NCBI GenBank assembly: GCA_020635825.1
Contig: JACJZA010000027.1
Location: 1-29,146, forward strand
Origin: Flavobacteriales bacterium
GTDB lineage: Bacteria > Bacteroidota > Bacteroidia > Flavobacteriales_E > Vicingaceae
Length of the DNA stretch: 29,146 nucleotides
Direction: 5' to 3'
Shown: positions 8,188-15,897 of the stretch, in pieces
Layout: each line of letters starts with the position of its first letter
Position numbering within the stretch: position 1 is the first letter of the stretch
Made by a program: the position numbers and the translations under genes
The notes under the pieces: model-generated
What the model was told of the DNA's origin: nothing
Databases searched by the model: none
Seen by the model: only the letters and a program-made list of their open reading frames with translations

Positions 8188-8859
8188 ATGAAATCATTAA
8201 TTAACAAACTTCACAAATCAAAGGTTTTAGGCTCAATAATCCATACTTTAGATTATTGTTTACAGAAAGAATTGGAAAATTGTGAAACTGCTTTAGACCT
8301 TGGATGCGGTCCATCATCACCTTTACAATATTGTAAAAACATAAAATATAGTGTAGGTGTTGAGGCATTCCCACCATATTTAGAAAAGTCAATATCTAAA
8401 AAAATACATACGAAATATATATCAAAAAAAATTGAAGAATTGGATTTTCCAAAAGATTCTTTTGACGCTGTAATAATGATAGAAGTTTTAGAACATCTAC
8501 CGGAAAAAACCGGTTATGAAATTTTAAAAAAAATAGAATTATGGGCTAAGAAAAAGATCATTGTTTCTTCACCAAATGGTTTCATAGCGCAAAAAGAAGT
8601 AGATGGAAATCCATTGCAAAAGCATTTATCAGGTTGGGATGTTGATAAAATGAAATCTTTAGGTTTTAGATCGAGGGGTTTAGCTGGACTTAAAGCATTA
8701 CGACAAGAAGTCCAAAACGATACGATGGGTGATGATTTACTCAATTCAATTCGATATAGACCGAAAGTATTTTGGTTTCTATTTACAACTTTAAGTCAAA
8801 TAATAGTATACTATTATCCGAAACTTGCATTTGGATTATTTAATGTTAAAGAAAAATAA
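8188..8859 (+). CDS. Class I SAM-dependent methyltransferase
   Basis: A 223-residue methyltransferase. Motif I is ALDLGCGPSS at 35-44, the acidic end of strand 2 is SVGVEAFPPYL (Glu59), and motif IV/post is DAVIMIEVLEHLP at 93-105, a common Methyltransf_11 arrangement. The last 35 residues contain an aromatic-rich hydrophobic segment (FWFLFTTLSQIIVYYY), suggesting membrane association. The substrate is probably a sugar or lipid-linked glycan given the neighbours, but nothing in the sequence fixes it. It starts with ATG and lacks a clear Shine-Dalgarno sequence. The following glycosyltransferase begins 11 nt after the stop, so the two are likely one transcript. Confidence 0.8.
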   Translation: MKSLINKLHKSKVLGSIIHTLDYCLQKELENCETALDLGCGPSSPLQYCKNIKYSVGVEAFPPYLEKSISKKIHTKYISKKIEELDFPKDSFDAVIMIEVLEHLPEKTGYEILKKIELWAKKKIIVSSPNGFIAQKEVDGNPLQKHLSGWDVDKMKSLGFRSRGLAGLKALRQEVQNDTMGDDLLNSIRYRPKVFWFLFTTLSQIIVYYYPKLAFGLFNVKEK

Positions 8860-8870
8860 AATTTCGTAAT

Positions 8871-9776
8871 ATGGAAGAAAAGGTTAGTGTTATTATTCCA
8901 ACAATGAACCGTTTGGATGATTTAAAAAATTGTATTGAATCCATATATAGTTCTGATTATAAAAATATTGAAGTAATTGTTGTTGATAATGCTTCCACAA
9001 GTGAAACGAAAGAGCATATAAAAGCATTATATCAAAATAAGCATAATTTTAAGCTAATAGAAAATTCTAAAAATGTGGGTGCTGGAGCTGGAAGAAACAT
9101 AGGTGCCAAAGTAGCAACCGGTGATTTTTTATTATTTATTGATGATGACAACATAACTTCTTCACAAATGATTGGTAATTTATTAAGCTTCTTCCTAAGA
9201 GAAGTTAATTGTTGCATGGTTGGTCCATTAATGCTCTATAAAAAAAATCGAAATATGATTTGGTTGTATTATGCAGATATAAATATGTATTCAAGTAGAG
9301 CGTTTTATAAGGGAACAGGTGAGGAAGATGTTAAGCAATATCCGGAAATAATTGAAGTTGGACATCTACCAAATTGTTTTATGGTGAAAAAAGAGGATTT
9401 TTTTGCAATTAATGGATTTGATGAAAAATTTTTTATAATGTACGAGGAATCTGATTTATCAGAGAGATTAAAAAGGCATACAAAGAAAAAAATCTATATA
9501 AACTCAAAGGCAGTTGTATACCATAACATTAAATTACCAAATGAAGTGGAAGGATATGAACTCATAGGGTTTAAAAACAAAACAAGAGCTTTTTTAGTTG
9601 CTAGAAATAGAGTTTATTTTATGAAAAAAAATGCAAATTTCTTGCAACTGATGATTTTTCTCTTAATTTATTTACCTGTAATAACTTTTTATTATGAATT
9701 TCTTTTAATTAAAAATAAAAGCTTTGAGCTCGCAATAGAATACTTGAAGGGTACAATAAAAGGTTTGTTTTACTGA
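8871..9776 (+). CDS. Family 2 glycosyltransferase (rhamnosyltransferase-like)
   Basis: A 301-residue GT2 enzyme of the type often annotated as rhamnosyltransferase. It has VSVIIPTMNRLDDL at the N-terminus, EVIVVDNASTS, GAGAGRNIGA, a FIDDDNI metal motif, and the MYEESDLSERL acidic acceptor motif after a GFDE turn. The C-terminus has one probable transmembrane span (LMIFLLIYLPVITFYYEF) and should anchor the protein to the inner membrane. It follows the methyltransferase by 11 nt. The next gene, rfbF, is 112 nt away, and that gap holds nothing identifiable. It might transfer the dideoxyhexose made by the following genes, but position is the only evidence. Confidence 0.85.
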   Translation: MEEKVSVIIPTMNRLDDLKNCIESIYSSDYKNIEVIVVDNASTSETKEHIKALYQNKHNFKLIENSKNVGAGAGRNIGAKVATGDFLLFIDDDNITSSQMIGNLLSFFLREVNCCMVGPLMLYKKNRNMIWLYYADINMYSSRAFYKGTGEEDVKQYPEIIEVGHLPNCFMVKKEDFFAINGFDEKFFIMYEESDLSERLKRHTKKKIYINSKAVVYHNIKLPNEVEGYELIGFKNKTRAFLVARNRVYFMKKNANFLQLMIFLLIYLPVITFYYEFLLIKNKSFELAIEYLKGTIKGLFY

Positions 9777-9888
9777 AAAATCAGGGATATAAAGAAGTTG
9801 AAATTATTTTTTTTATGCTTTATTTTTCTAAGCCCTGTTGCCCTGTTTAATATATAATTGAGATAATGAGATTTTTGTTCAAATAGAT

Positions 9889-10665
9889 ATGAAAGTAGTA
9901 ATCCTCGCCGGTGGATATGGTTCTCGGATTAGCGAAGAATCACATCTAAAACCCAAACCCATGATAGAAATTGGTGAAAAACCGATCCTATGGCACATAA
10001 TGAAGATTTACTCTCATTATGGTTTTAATGATTTTATTGTTTGTCTTGGATATAAAGGTTACGTAATCAAAGAATATTTTGCCAATTACTTTCTTCATGA
10101 ATCTGATGTTACCTTTGATTTTAGAAAAGAAAATCAATTAGAAATCCACAACCATACCGCAGAACCATGGAAAGTAACCTTAATAAATACTGGAATTGAT
10201 ACCATGACAGGTGGTAGAGTGAGAAGGATTCAACCATACGTTGAAAACCAAACCTTTATGCTTACTTATGGAGATGGTGTAAGTGATATTGATATTGATG
10301 AATTGGTAAAATTTCATAAATGTCATGGTAAAATTGCAACTATTAGCTCCCATCAACCGGCTGGTAGGTTTGGTATGTTGAATACCGATGAAAAAAACCA
10401 AGTTTTGGGTTTTCAAGAGAAACCAAAAGGAGACGGAGGTTGGATCAATGCTGGTTTTTTTGTTTTTGAACCGGAAGTTTTTAATTACATCCAAAATGAC
10501 AACATAATTTTGGAGCGAGAACCTTTAGAAAAACTAGCCATTTCAAACAACCTTTTTACCTATAAGCACCTTGGTTTTTGGCATCCTATGGATACCCTCA
10601 GAGATAAGAACTACCTCGAAGAGCTCTGGAAAGCAGGAAATTCACCATGGAAAGTTTGGAATTAG
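9889..10665 (+). CDS. rfbF: Glucose-1-phosphate cytidylyltransferase
   Basis: A 258-residue protein, the normal length for RfbF/DdhA/AscA. It makes CDP-glucose from CTP and glucose-1-phosphate, the first step to CDP-3,6-dideoxyhexoses. The nucleotidyltransferase signature AGGYGSRISEESHLKPKPM is at 7-25, followed by the family strings KPILWHIMKIYSHYG, a YGDGVSDIDI metal site and GGWINAGFFVFEP. The end reads HPMDTLRDKNYLEELW, as in characterised members. No strong ribosome site is seen. Its stop overlaps the start of rfbG by 19 nt, so the two are translated as a coupled pair. Confidence 0.95.
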   Translation: MKVVILAGGYGSRISEESHLKPKPMIEIGEKPILWHIMKIYSHYGFNDFIVCLGYKGYVIKEYFANYFLHESDVTFDFRKENQLEIHNHTAEPWKVTLINTGIDTMTGGRVRRIQPYVENQTFMLTYGDGVSDIDIDELVKFHKCHGKIATISSHQPAGRFGMLNTDEKNQVLGFQEKPKGDGGWINAGFFVFEPEVFNYIQNDNIILEREPLEKLAISNNLFTYKHLGFWHPMDTLRDKNYLEELWKAGNSPWKVWN

Positions 10666-11738
10666 AATTATTCTGGAAAAATAAAAAAGTATTCATTACA
10701 GGTCACACTGGTTTCAAGGGTAGTTGGCTGTGTTTATGGTTATCTCAACTAGGTGCCAAGGTTTATGGATATGCACTTGAACCTCCAACTAACCCTTCTC
10801 TTTTTCAATTGGCAAATATTAGCAATTCACTAGAAAAATCTTATATAAAAGACATAAGAGACAAAAACGCCTTATTTACTGCAATCCAAGAAGCTAAACC
10901 TGAAATCATTTTTCACCTAGCGGCTCAACCTTTGGTGAGAGATTCTTACCAAAATCCAGTTGATACCTATGAAATCAATGTAAACGGAACGATCAATCTT
11001 TTGGAATCCATTCGGAAAACGAATTCTGTCAGTTCTTTTTTGAATGTTACTACTGACAAAGTTTATGAAAATAAGGAGTGGGTCTGGAGCTATCGGGAAA
11101 ACGAGCCTCTAGGAGGATATGATCCGTATTCCAATAGCAAAGCTTGTTCAGAACTGGTTACTTCTTCTTATCGAAGTTCCTATTTCAATCCGCTTCAGCA
11201 TAAAAAGCATGGTGTTGGTATCGCCACTGCCAGAGCCGGTAATGTAATCGGAGGTGGAGATTTTGCCACAGATAGGTTGATTCCTGATATAATTAGGTCA
11301 ATTGTAAATAAAGAAAAAGTTTTCATACGCAATCCAAATTCGATAAGACCATGGCAACATGTTTTGGAACCTCTAAGTGGTTATATGATTCTTGCACAGA
11401 AATTGTATGAAGATGGTGCCGAATATTCGGATTCCTTTAACTTTGGTCCAACAGATGGAGATACAAAAACTGTAGTTGAAATTGTAAATCAGTTTAAAGC
11501 GGTTTGCAAAGCAAAAAATCTCTGGAATGTAGAGTATGAGATTGTACAAGGTGAACACCCTCACGAAGCAAATTATTTAAAACTTGATATCTCAAAAGCA
11601 AGAAATAAACTAGGTTGGGATCCACAATGGAGTTTGGACATTGCTCTTAAAAAAATTATTGAATGGACTGAAGCGTGGGAAAAAGGAAATAATGTTCAAG
11701 ATGTATGCTTAAGACAAATTCAAGAGTATGAGGGATAA
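10647..11738 (+). CDS. rfbG: CDP-glucose 4,6-dehydratase
   Basis: A 363-residue extended SDR, the usual RfbG/DdhB/AscB length. It converts CDP-glucose to CDP-4-keto-6-deoxyglucose with bound NAD. The NAD loop is GHTGFKGSW at 19-27. HLAAQPLV is at 90-97. The Thr-Asp-Lys catalytic group is TTDKVYENKEW at 135-145, and YSNSK supplies Tyr161/Lys165. IRPWQHVLEPLSGY is the family C-domain motif. The ATG is preceded by AGGA with an 8-nt spacer and overlaps the end of rfbF. In typical clusters rfbH follows directly; here a small antitoxin-like gene intervenes, starting 5 nt after the stop. Confidence 0.95.
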   Translation: MESLELELFWKNKKVFITGHTGFKGSWLCLWLSQLGAKVYGYALEPPTNPSLFQLANISNSLEKSYIKDIRDKNALFTAIQEAKPEIIFHLAAQPLVRDSYQNPVDTYEINVNGTINLLESIRKTNSVSSFLNVTTDKVYENKEWVWSYRENEPLGGYDPYSNSKACSELVTSSYRSSYFNPLQHKKHGVGIATARAGNVIGGGDFATDRLIPDIIRSIVNKEKVFIRNPNSIRPWQHVLEPLSGYMILAQKLYEDGAEYSDSFNFGPTDGDTKTVVEIVNQFKAVCKAKNLWNVEYEIVQGEHPHEANYLKLDISKARNKLGWDPQWSLDIALKKIIEWTEAWEKGNNVQDVCLRQIQEYEG

Positions 11739-11743
11739 TATTT

Positions 11744-11971
11744 ATGATAGGTTCGAATTTACTAGCAGCTAAGGCTGTTTATAGAGAGGGTAATATTGAA
11801 TATGATAAAAAAATATTTGATGGTATTCAGGAAGCAGAAATTATAATTACTATAATACCTAAGGTTTTTAAAGAAAATTTAGAAGAAAAGTTATTCTTGT
11901 CTGAGGCTTATGATGCAACTGAAGATGATGATCTAGAAGAAGATAAAATTTGGAGTAGCTATTTACAATGA
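11744..11971 (+). CDS. Small antitoxin-like protein (AF2212/DUF104-like)
   Basis: A 75-residue protein. Residues 8-40 (AAKAVYREGNIEYD, then EAEIIITIIPK) resemble the A-x-Y-x-x-G-x-I ... E-x-x-x-x-I-x-P pattern of small antitoxins of the AF2212/DUF104 type. The C-terminal half is very acidic (ATEDDDLEEDK), as expected for a part that neutralises a basic toxin. The ATG has GAGGG 9 nt upstream. Its stop overlaps the next start as ATGA, the coupling seen in toxin-antitoxin pairs, and the next frame begins with a PemK/MazF-like domain. Lying inside an rfb operon is unusual. The family call is moderate; the pairing is strong by position. Confidence 0.6.
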   Translation: MIGSNLLAAKAVYREGNIEYDKKIFDGIQEAEIIITIIPKVFKENLEEKLFLSEAYDATEDDDLEEDKIWSSYLQ

Positions 11972-13590
11972 TTACTTTAGGACAAGTATATATTTATACA
12001 ACCGGTTTTATCGAAAAAAACAAACAAAAGCCAAGACCGGTCGTGGTAGTATCAAACCCTAACTCAAAAGGTGATGTCCAAGTTTTGGTAGGCACTTCAA
12101 AAATTGGAAATTGGAATGAGAAATATCAATTTATTATTGAGCCTTATGACCTTTCAAATTCAAAACTAAATTTATCTACATTATTTCCGATCAGCAAGTC
12201 AATTATTGCTGATCCTAATTTATTTAAGTTTTATTTAGGTAGCTTAAAACCGGATAAACTAAGAGAAATGTTAAATAAAATTACTTTATATTATACTGAA
12301 AATTATTATAACTCTATCCACAAACCCAAGAAAGAAACGGTATTCATTCCTGGTGAAACCCGCATTTCTTATGCCGGTCGTGTTTTTGACCAAGAGGAAA
12401 TCTGCAATTTAGTTGATTCTTCTTTAGAATTTTGGCTCACAACGGGTCGTTACGCAGACCAATTTGAAAAAGAATTTGGTGAATTTCTTGGTGTAAAACA
12501 TGTTAGTCTTGTAAATTCCGGTTCTTCTGCTAATTTAATCGCTTTTTCTGCTTTGACTTCTCCTATCCTTAAAGATAGGCAAATTAAAAAAGGTGACGAG
12601 GTTATTACACTAGCCGCCGGTTTTCCTACCACTGTAAATCCAATCATTCAATATGGTGCTATTCCTGTTTTTGTCGATATTACTTTGCCTACCTATAACA
12701 TTGATGTTTCCAAACTAGAAGAAGCAAAATCCGAAAAAACCAAGGCTATATTTGTAGCTCATACACTAGGGAATCCATTTGACTTGCAGTCTGTAAAAGA
12801 TTTTTGTGATAAATACAATCTTTGGTTAGTAGAAGACAATTGTGATGCACTTGGTAGTAAATACCTTTATAATGGTGAATGGAAATTTACCGGAACTATT
12901 GGTGACATCGGAACTTCTAGCTTTTATCCGCCACACCATTTAACCATGGGTGAGGGTGGAGCTGTTTATACAAATTCAGCTAAGCTAAAAAGGATTATAG
13001 AATCTTTTAGAGATTGGGGTAGAGATTGCTGGTGTCCTTCCGGCAAAGATGATACTTGTGGTAAAAGGTTTAATTGGGAAATTAGCGAGTTGCCTAGAGG
13101 CTATGACCACAAGTATGTATATTCTCATTTTGGCTATAATCTAAAGGTGACTGATATGCAAGCTGCCGTAGGTGTTGCACAATTAAAAAAACTTTCTTCT
13201 TTTGTGAAATCCAGGCAAAAAAATTGGAATTTTATCAAAGAAGGTTTACAGAGTTTAGAAGATACTTTTATTCTTCCGGAACCAACTTCTAACTCTGAAC
13301 CTAGCTGGTTTGGTTTTGTCTTGACAATCAGAGATAATACAAAAGTAAAGAGAAAAGAGATTGTAGAATATTTGGAAAGCAATAAGATTCAAACAAGAAT
13401 GTTGTTTGCTGGGAATTATTTGAGGCATCCTGTGTTTGACGAGATGCGGAAGACCGGAGCTTATAGGGTTGTGGGTGAGTTAAAAAATACGGATAAGATT
13501 ATGAATGATACGTTTTGGTTGGGTGTTTATCCTGGTATGAGAGAAGGGATGGTTGAGTACATGGTGAAAAAGGTGAGAGAGTTTATTTAG
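11968..13590 (+). CDS. rfbH: PemK/MazF-like domain fused to RfbH (CDP-4-keto-6-deoxyglucose 3-dehydrase)
   Basis: A 540-residue two-part protein; RfbH alone is about 437. Residues 1-105 look like a full PemK/MazF-type toxin: GQVYIY, KPRPVVVVSN with Arg23, VGTSK with Thr43, and FYLGSLKPDKLREML. From about residue 97 the sequence is RfbH-like: FIPGETRISYAGRVF, LTTGRYADQFE, NSGSSANL, AGFPTTVNP, HTLGNPFDL. The PLP lysine is replaced by His (PPHHLTMGEGGAV, 321-333), the mark of this PMP enzyme. Fe-S cysteines are Cys292 and Cys354-X-Cys356-X7-Cys364. RfbH removes the C3 hydroxyl with electrons from a separate reductase. The frame is continuous. Met101 (12268) could be an internal start giving a near-normal RfbH, but its upstream site is weak. 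Confidence 0.88.
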   Translation: MITLGQVYIYTTGFIEKNKQKPRPVVVVSNPNSKGDVQVLVGTSKIGNWNEKYQFIIEPYDLSNSKLNLSTLFPISKSIIADPNLFKFYLGSLKPDKLREMLNKITLYYTENYYNSIHKPKKETVFIPGETRISYAGRVFDQEEICNLVDSSLEFWLTTGRYADQFEKEFGEFLGVKHVSLVNSGSSANLIAFSALTSPILKDRQIKKGDEVITLAAGFPTTVNPIIQYGAIPVFVDITLPTYNIDVSKLEEAKSEKTKAIFVAHTLGNPFDLQSVKDFCDKYNLWLVEDNCDALGSKYLYNGEWKFTGTIGDIGTSSFYPPHHLTMGEGGAVYTNSAKLKRIIESFRDWGRDCWCPSGKDDTCGKRFNWEISELPRGYDHKYVYSHFGYNLKVTDMQAAVGVAQLKKLSSFVKSRQKNWNFIKEGLQSLEDTFILPEPTSNSEPSWFGFVLTIRDNTKVKRKEIVEYLESNKIQTRMLFAGNYLRHPVFDEMRKTGAYRVVGELKNTDKIMNDTFWLGVYPGMREGMVEYMVKKVREFI

Positions 13591-13598
13591 AGTATATT

Positions 13599-14135
13599 AT
13601 GGATATTCAATCATTAGAGATTCAAGGTTGTTTTTTGATAAAACCTAAGGTTATTAAAGATACTCGTGGTACATTTGTTAAAACATATCATTTAGGTATA
13701 TATAATCAGCATAAATTATTTTTTAATTTTACTGAGGAATATTTTTCCTATTCTTATAAAAATGTATTTCGTGGTTTACATTTTCAACTTCCACCTTATG
13801 ATCATACTAAAATTGTTTATTGCATTAATGGAGAGGTTATTGATTATTTAGTTGATTTAAGGAAAAAATCCTCGACATTTTTAAAAACTCAATCAATTCC
13901 TTTAAATCATCTGGAAAGCCATGTTGTGTATATTCCTTCTGGTGTTGCACATGGATTTTATACTTTAAGTGATAATGCTATTATGATCTATAAGGTTTCA
14001 ACTGTTTATTCTCAACAGCATGATGCTGGAATTTTATGGAGTTCTATAGATATAGATATTCCAGATAATAATCCTATATTGTCAGATCGTGATAGCAAGT
14101 TCCCACCTCTTAAAGATTTTAACAATCCTTTTTAG
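13599..14135 (+). CDS. RmlC-type sugar epimerase (AscE/RfbC-like)
   Basis: A 178-residue cupin of the dTDP-4-dehydrorhamnose 3,5-epimerase family, which is normally 175-190 residues. Conserved parts seen: DTRGTFVKTY at 21-30, FRGLHFQ with the catalytic-base His61, KIVYCINGEVIDYLVDLR, YIPSGVAHGF at 111-120, a Tyr131/Tyr137 pair for the acid role, and LSDRD near 162. It starts 8 nt after rfbH. In a cluster with rfbFGH but without rmlA or rmlB, it is more likely a CDP-3,6-dideoxy-4-hexulose 5-epimerase (AscE role, leading to L-ascarylose) than a rhamnose enzyme. The specificity is inferred from context only. Confidence 0.85.
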   Translation: MDIQSLEIQGCFLIKPKVIKDTRGTFVKTYHLGIYNQHKLFFNFTEEYFSYSYKNVFRGLHFQLPPYDHTKIVYCINGEVIDYLVDLRKKSSTFLKTQSIPLNHLESHVVYIPSGVAHGFYTLSDNAIMIYKVSTVYSQQHDAGILWSSIDIDIPDNNPILSDRDSKFPPLKDFNNPF

Positions 14136-14141
14136 ATAGTT

Positions 14142-15002
14142 ATGAAGAAGGTTTTAGTTACTGGTGCAACCGGCTTTATAGGAAATTATGTAATACGGAA
14201 TTTGTTACAGTTGGATAATTTAGAGATTATTGCAACTTCTCGGAGTATTGAAAAAGCTTCAAGTTTTGAATGGTTTTCAAAAATAAAATATATTCCAACT
14301 GATTTATCTGAAAAAAAAGATAATTGGTTTGAGTTTTTTCAAAAACCAAATTTAATGATCCATTTAGCATGGGAAGATTTGCCTAATTATAAAGAACTAT
14401 TTCATATTGAAAAGAACTTATGGAATAACTATACATTTTTAAGTAATATGATAAAAAATGGTTTATCTGATTTAACTATAGCGGGAACATGCTTTGAATA
14501 TGGTCTTCAAAATGGATGTTTATCAGAAGAGATGGAAGCAAAACCTTGTATACCTTACGCTTTAGCAAAAGATTGTTTGAGAAAATTCTTGGAGGAGTTG
14601 CAAAAGAAAAATCATTTTTCGTTGAAATGGAATCGCTTATTTTATATGTATGGAGATGGGCAAAGCAAATCTTCCATTTTATCCCAATTAGAATTGGCTG
14701 TAAAAAATGGAGATAGAGTTTTTAATATGTCAGGTGGAGAACAATTACGAGACTATTTACATATTGAAAAAATATCTGACAACTTGGTTAAAATAGCTTT
14801 ACAGAATAAAGTAACGGGAATTATTAATAATTGTAGCGGTAAACCTATTTCTATTAGGAGATTGGTGGAGCAGTATATTCAAGAAAAAGGATATTTAATA
14901 AAATTAAATTTAGGATATTATCCGTATCCCGACTATGAACCAATGTCTTTTTGGGGAGATAATTTAAAATTGCTGAAAAAAGATGGATCGCTTGAATTTT
15001 AG
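14142..15002 (+). CDS. NAD(P)-dependent 4-ketohexose reductase (AscF/RfbJ-like)
   Basis: A 286-residue extended SDR. TGATGFIG at 7-14 binds NAD(P), HLAWEDLP follows strand 4, AGTCFEYG at 114-121 carries the Ser/Thr position, and YALAK supplies Tyr139/Lys143. GGEQLRDYLH is a typical C-domain motif. Relatives reduce the 4-ketone of NDP-6-deoxy or 3,6-dideoxy sugars, as in AscF, the abequose synthase RfbJ and 6-deoxytalose dehydrogenases. Following the epimerase by 6 nt, it most simply completes CDP-ascarylose or a related dideoxyhexose. A decayed tail of a similar gene lies at 1645-1758. Which C4 epimer it makes cannot be read from sequence. Confidence 0.8.
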   Translation: MKKVLVTGATGFIGNYVIRNLLQLDNLEIIATSRSIEKASSFEWFSKIKYIPTDLSEKKDNWFEFFQKPNLMIHLAWEDLPNYKELFHIEKNLWNNYTFLSNMIKNGLSDLTIAGTCFEYGLQNGCLSEEMEAKPCIPYALAKDCLRKFLEELQKKNHFSLKWNRLFYMYGDGQSKSSILSQLELAVKNGDRVFNMSGGEQLRDYLHIEKISDNLVKIALQNKVTGIINNCSGKPISIRRLVEQYIQEKGYLIKLNLGYYPYPDYEPMSFWGDNLKLLKKDGSLEF

Positions 15003-15154
15003 CATTAAGTAATCAAGCAAAAGTTTTAGTAAAAAATTAGTATGGGATTGGAAATATATTTCTATTTCTTCCTTAAAAACTGCTTTGCCTTTTTCTAACG
15101 ACATCATCAGCGTTAAAGTAAGTATAAGAAATTAGCATGTCAACTAGAATGATT

Positions 15155-15428
15155 CAACTTCTAACTCTGAGCTTAGCTAGTTTTGTCTTGACAATCAGAA
15201 ATAATGCAAAAGTAAAGAGATTGTCAAATACTTGGAAAGCAATAAGATTCAAACAAGGATGTTGTTTGCTGGAAATTATTTGAGGCATCCTGTGTGTTTG
15301 ACGAGATGAGGAAAACCGGAACTTATAGGGTTGAGGGTAAGATAAAGAATACGGATAAGATTATGAGTGATACATTTGGTTAGGTGTTTACTCTGGTATG
15401 GTTGAATATATATGGTGAAAATGAATGA
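15155..15428 (+). pseudogene. Decayed duplicate of the rfbH 3' end
   Basis: About 274 nt align almost base for base with 13283-13577, the last third of the RfbH domain. Shared blocks include caacttctaactctga, caatcaga, aaaagtaaagag, caataagattcaaacaa and tatttgaggcatcctgtg. Differences are several short deletions, a 2-nt insertion in tgtgtgtttgac that shifts frame, premature stops, and a 9-nt loss near the end. No start or upstream part of the gene is present. It is a relic left by duplication or by replacement of an older rfbH. Positions 15003-15154 before it contain nothing I can identify. Confidence 0.85.
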
Positions 15429-15439
15429 GGTGACTGGAA

Positions 15440-15667
15440 ATGCTTGCAGAAAGATTAATATTGGAAACTGACATAGATGGATATTTGAAACAATTACCTA
15501 GATTACCTGCTAATAAAAAATTAGAAGTAATATTTTTAATTATTGAAGATAGCGAAGAAAATGCTTCACCACATCGCAAACCTCATTCGAGTATTAAAGG
15601 AAAAATCAAGATTTTTGGAGATATTTTTTCAAGTGTTTCTACTATTGATTGGAATTTGCCAAAATGA
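15440..15667 (+). CDS. VapB-like antitoxin
   Basis: A 75-residue protein. It begins with an ERLILETDIDGYL beta segment and continues with LEVIFLIIEDSEE. The C-terminal tail GKIKIFGDI and TIDWNLPK is the toxin-binding type of tail seen in small antitoxins paired with PIN-domain VapC toxins. GAGG lies 9 nt before the ATG. Its stop overlaps the next ATG as ATGA, and that frame begins MIVLDTH, the usual VapC start. The antitoxin frame is intact while the toxin is broken, so it may be an orphan. It sits in the scarred zone after the rfbH relic. Confidence 0.65.
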   Translation: MLAERLILETDIDGYLKQLPRLPANKKLEVIFLIIEDSEENASPHRKPHSSIKGKIKIFGDIFSSVSTIDWNLPK

Positions 15668-15825
15668 TAGTTCTTGATACTCACAATATAGTGAAATTAA
15701 GGATTTCTTGGTATAGGAAAATGATTCAAACTCATCTTAAAGTATCCATAATAATTGTTTCTTTGAATGCATCAAAAAGCACTTTATCCGGACATTTGTG
15801 TATCCCAAAATTTAGACACAAATAG
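15664..15825 (+). pseudogene. Broken VapC (PIN-domain) toxin remnant
   Basis: The ATG overlaps the antitoxin stop and the first seven residues are MIVLDTH, including the first catalytic Asp of PIN domains. After that the sequence no longer follows the family and the frame ends after 53 codons; PIN toxins are usually about 130 residues. The later acidic residues of the active site are absent. A large internal or distal loss is the simplest explanation. It should be inactive. Confidence 0.6.
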
Positions 15826-15883
15826 AAAAATTTATCAAGAAATTGTGAGAATTGGGATTTTAGCTTGGGAAGATATTGGATAG
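15767..15883 (+). other. Short open segment, unrecognised
   Basis: A 38-codon frame overlapping the VapC remnant in another frame. It reads sensibly as protein, with YPDICVSQNLDTNRKIY and a RIGILAWEDIG end. It may be the tail of a lost gene, but I recognise no family. There is no ribosome site. It ends just before the next large gene. Confidence 0.15.
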
Positions 15884-15897
15884 CGAATAAAACGATT

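Noticed and set aside
13599..15002. Rhamnose (rmlCD) assignment for the epimerase and reductase pair
   Set aside because: No rmlA or rmlB is in the window, the reductase tail and active site differ from RmlD, and the genes directly follow rfbFGH.
15001..15120. Minus-strand frame of about 47 codons overlapping the end of the reductase gene
   Set aside because: It has no ribosome site, overlaps a well-supported gene on the opposite strand and has no recognisable family.
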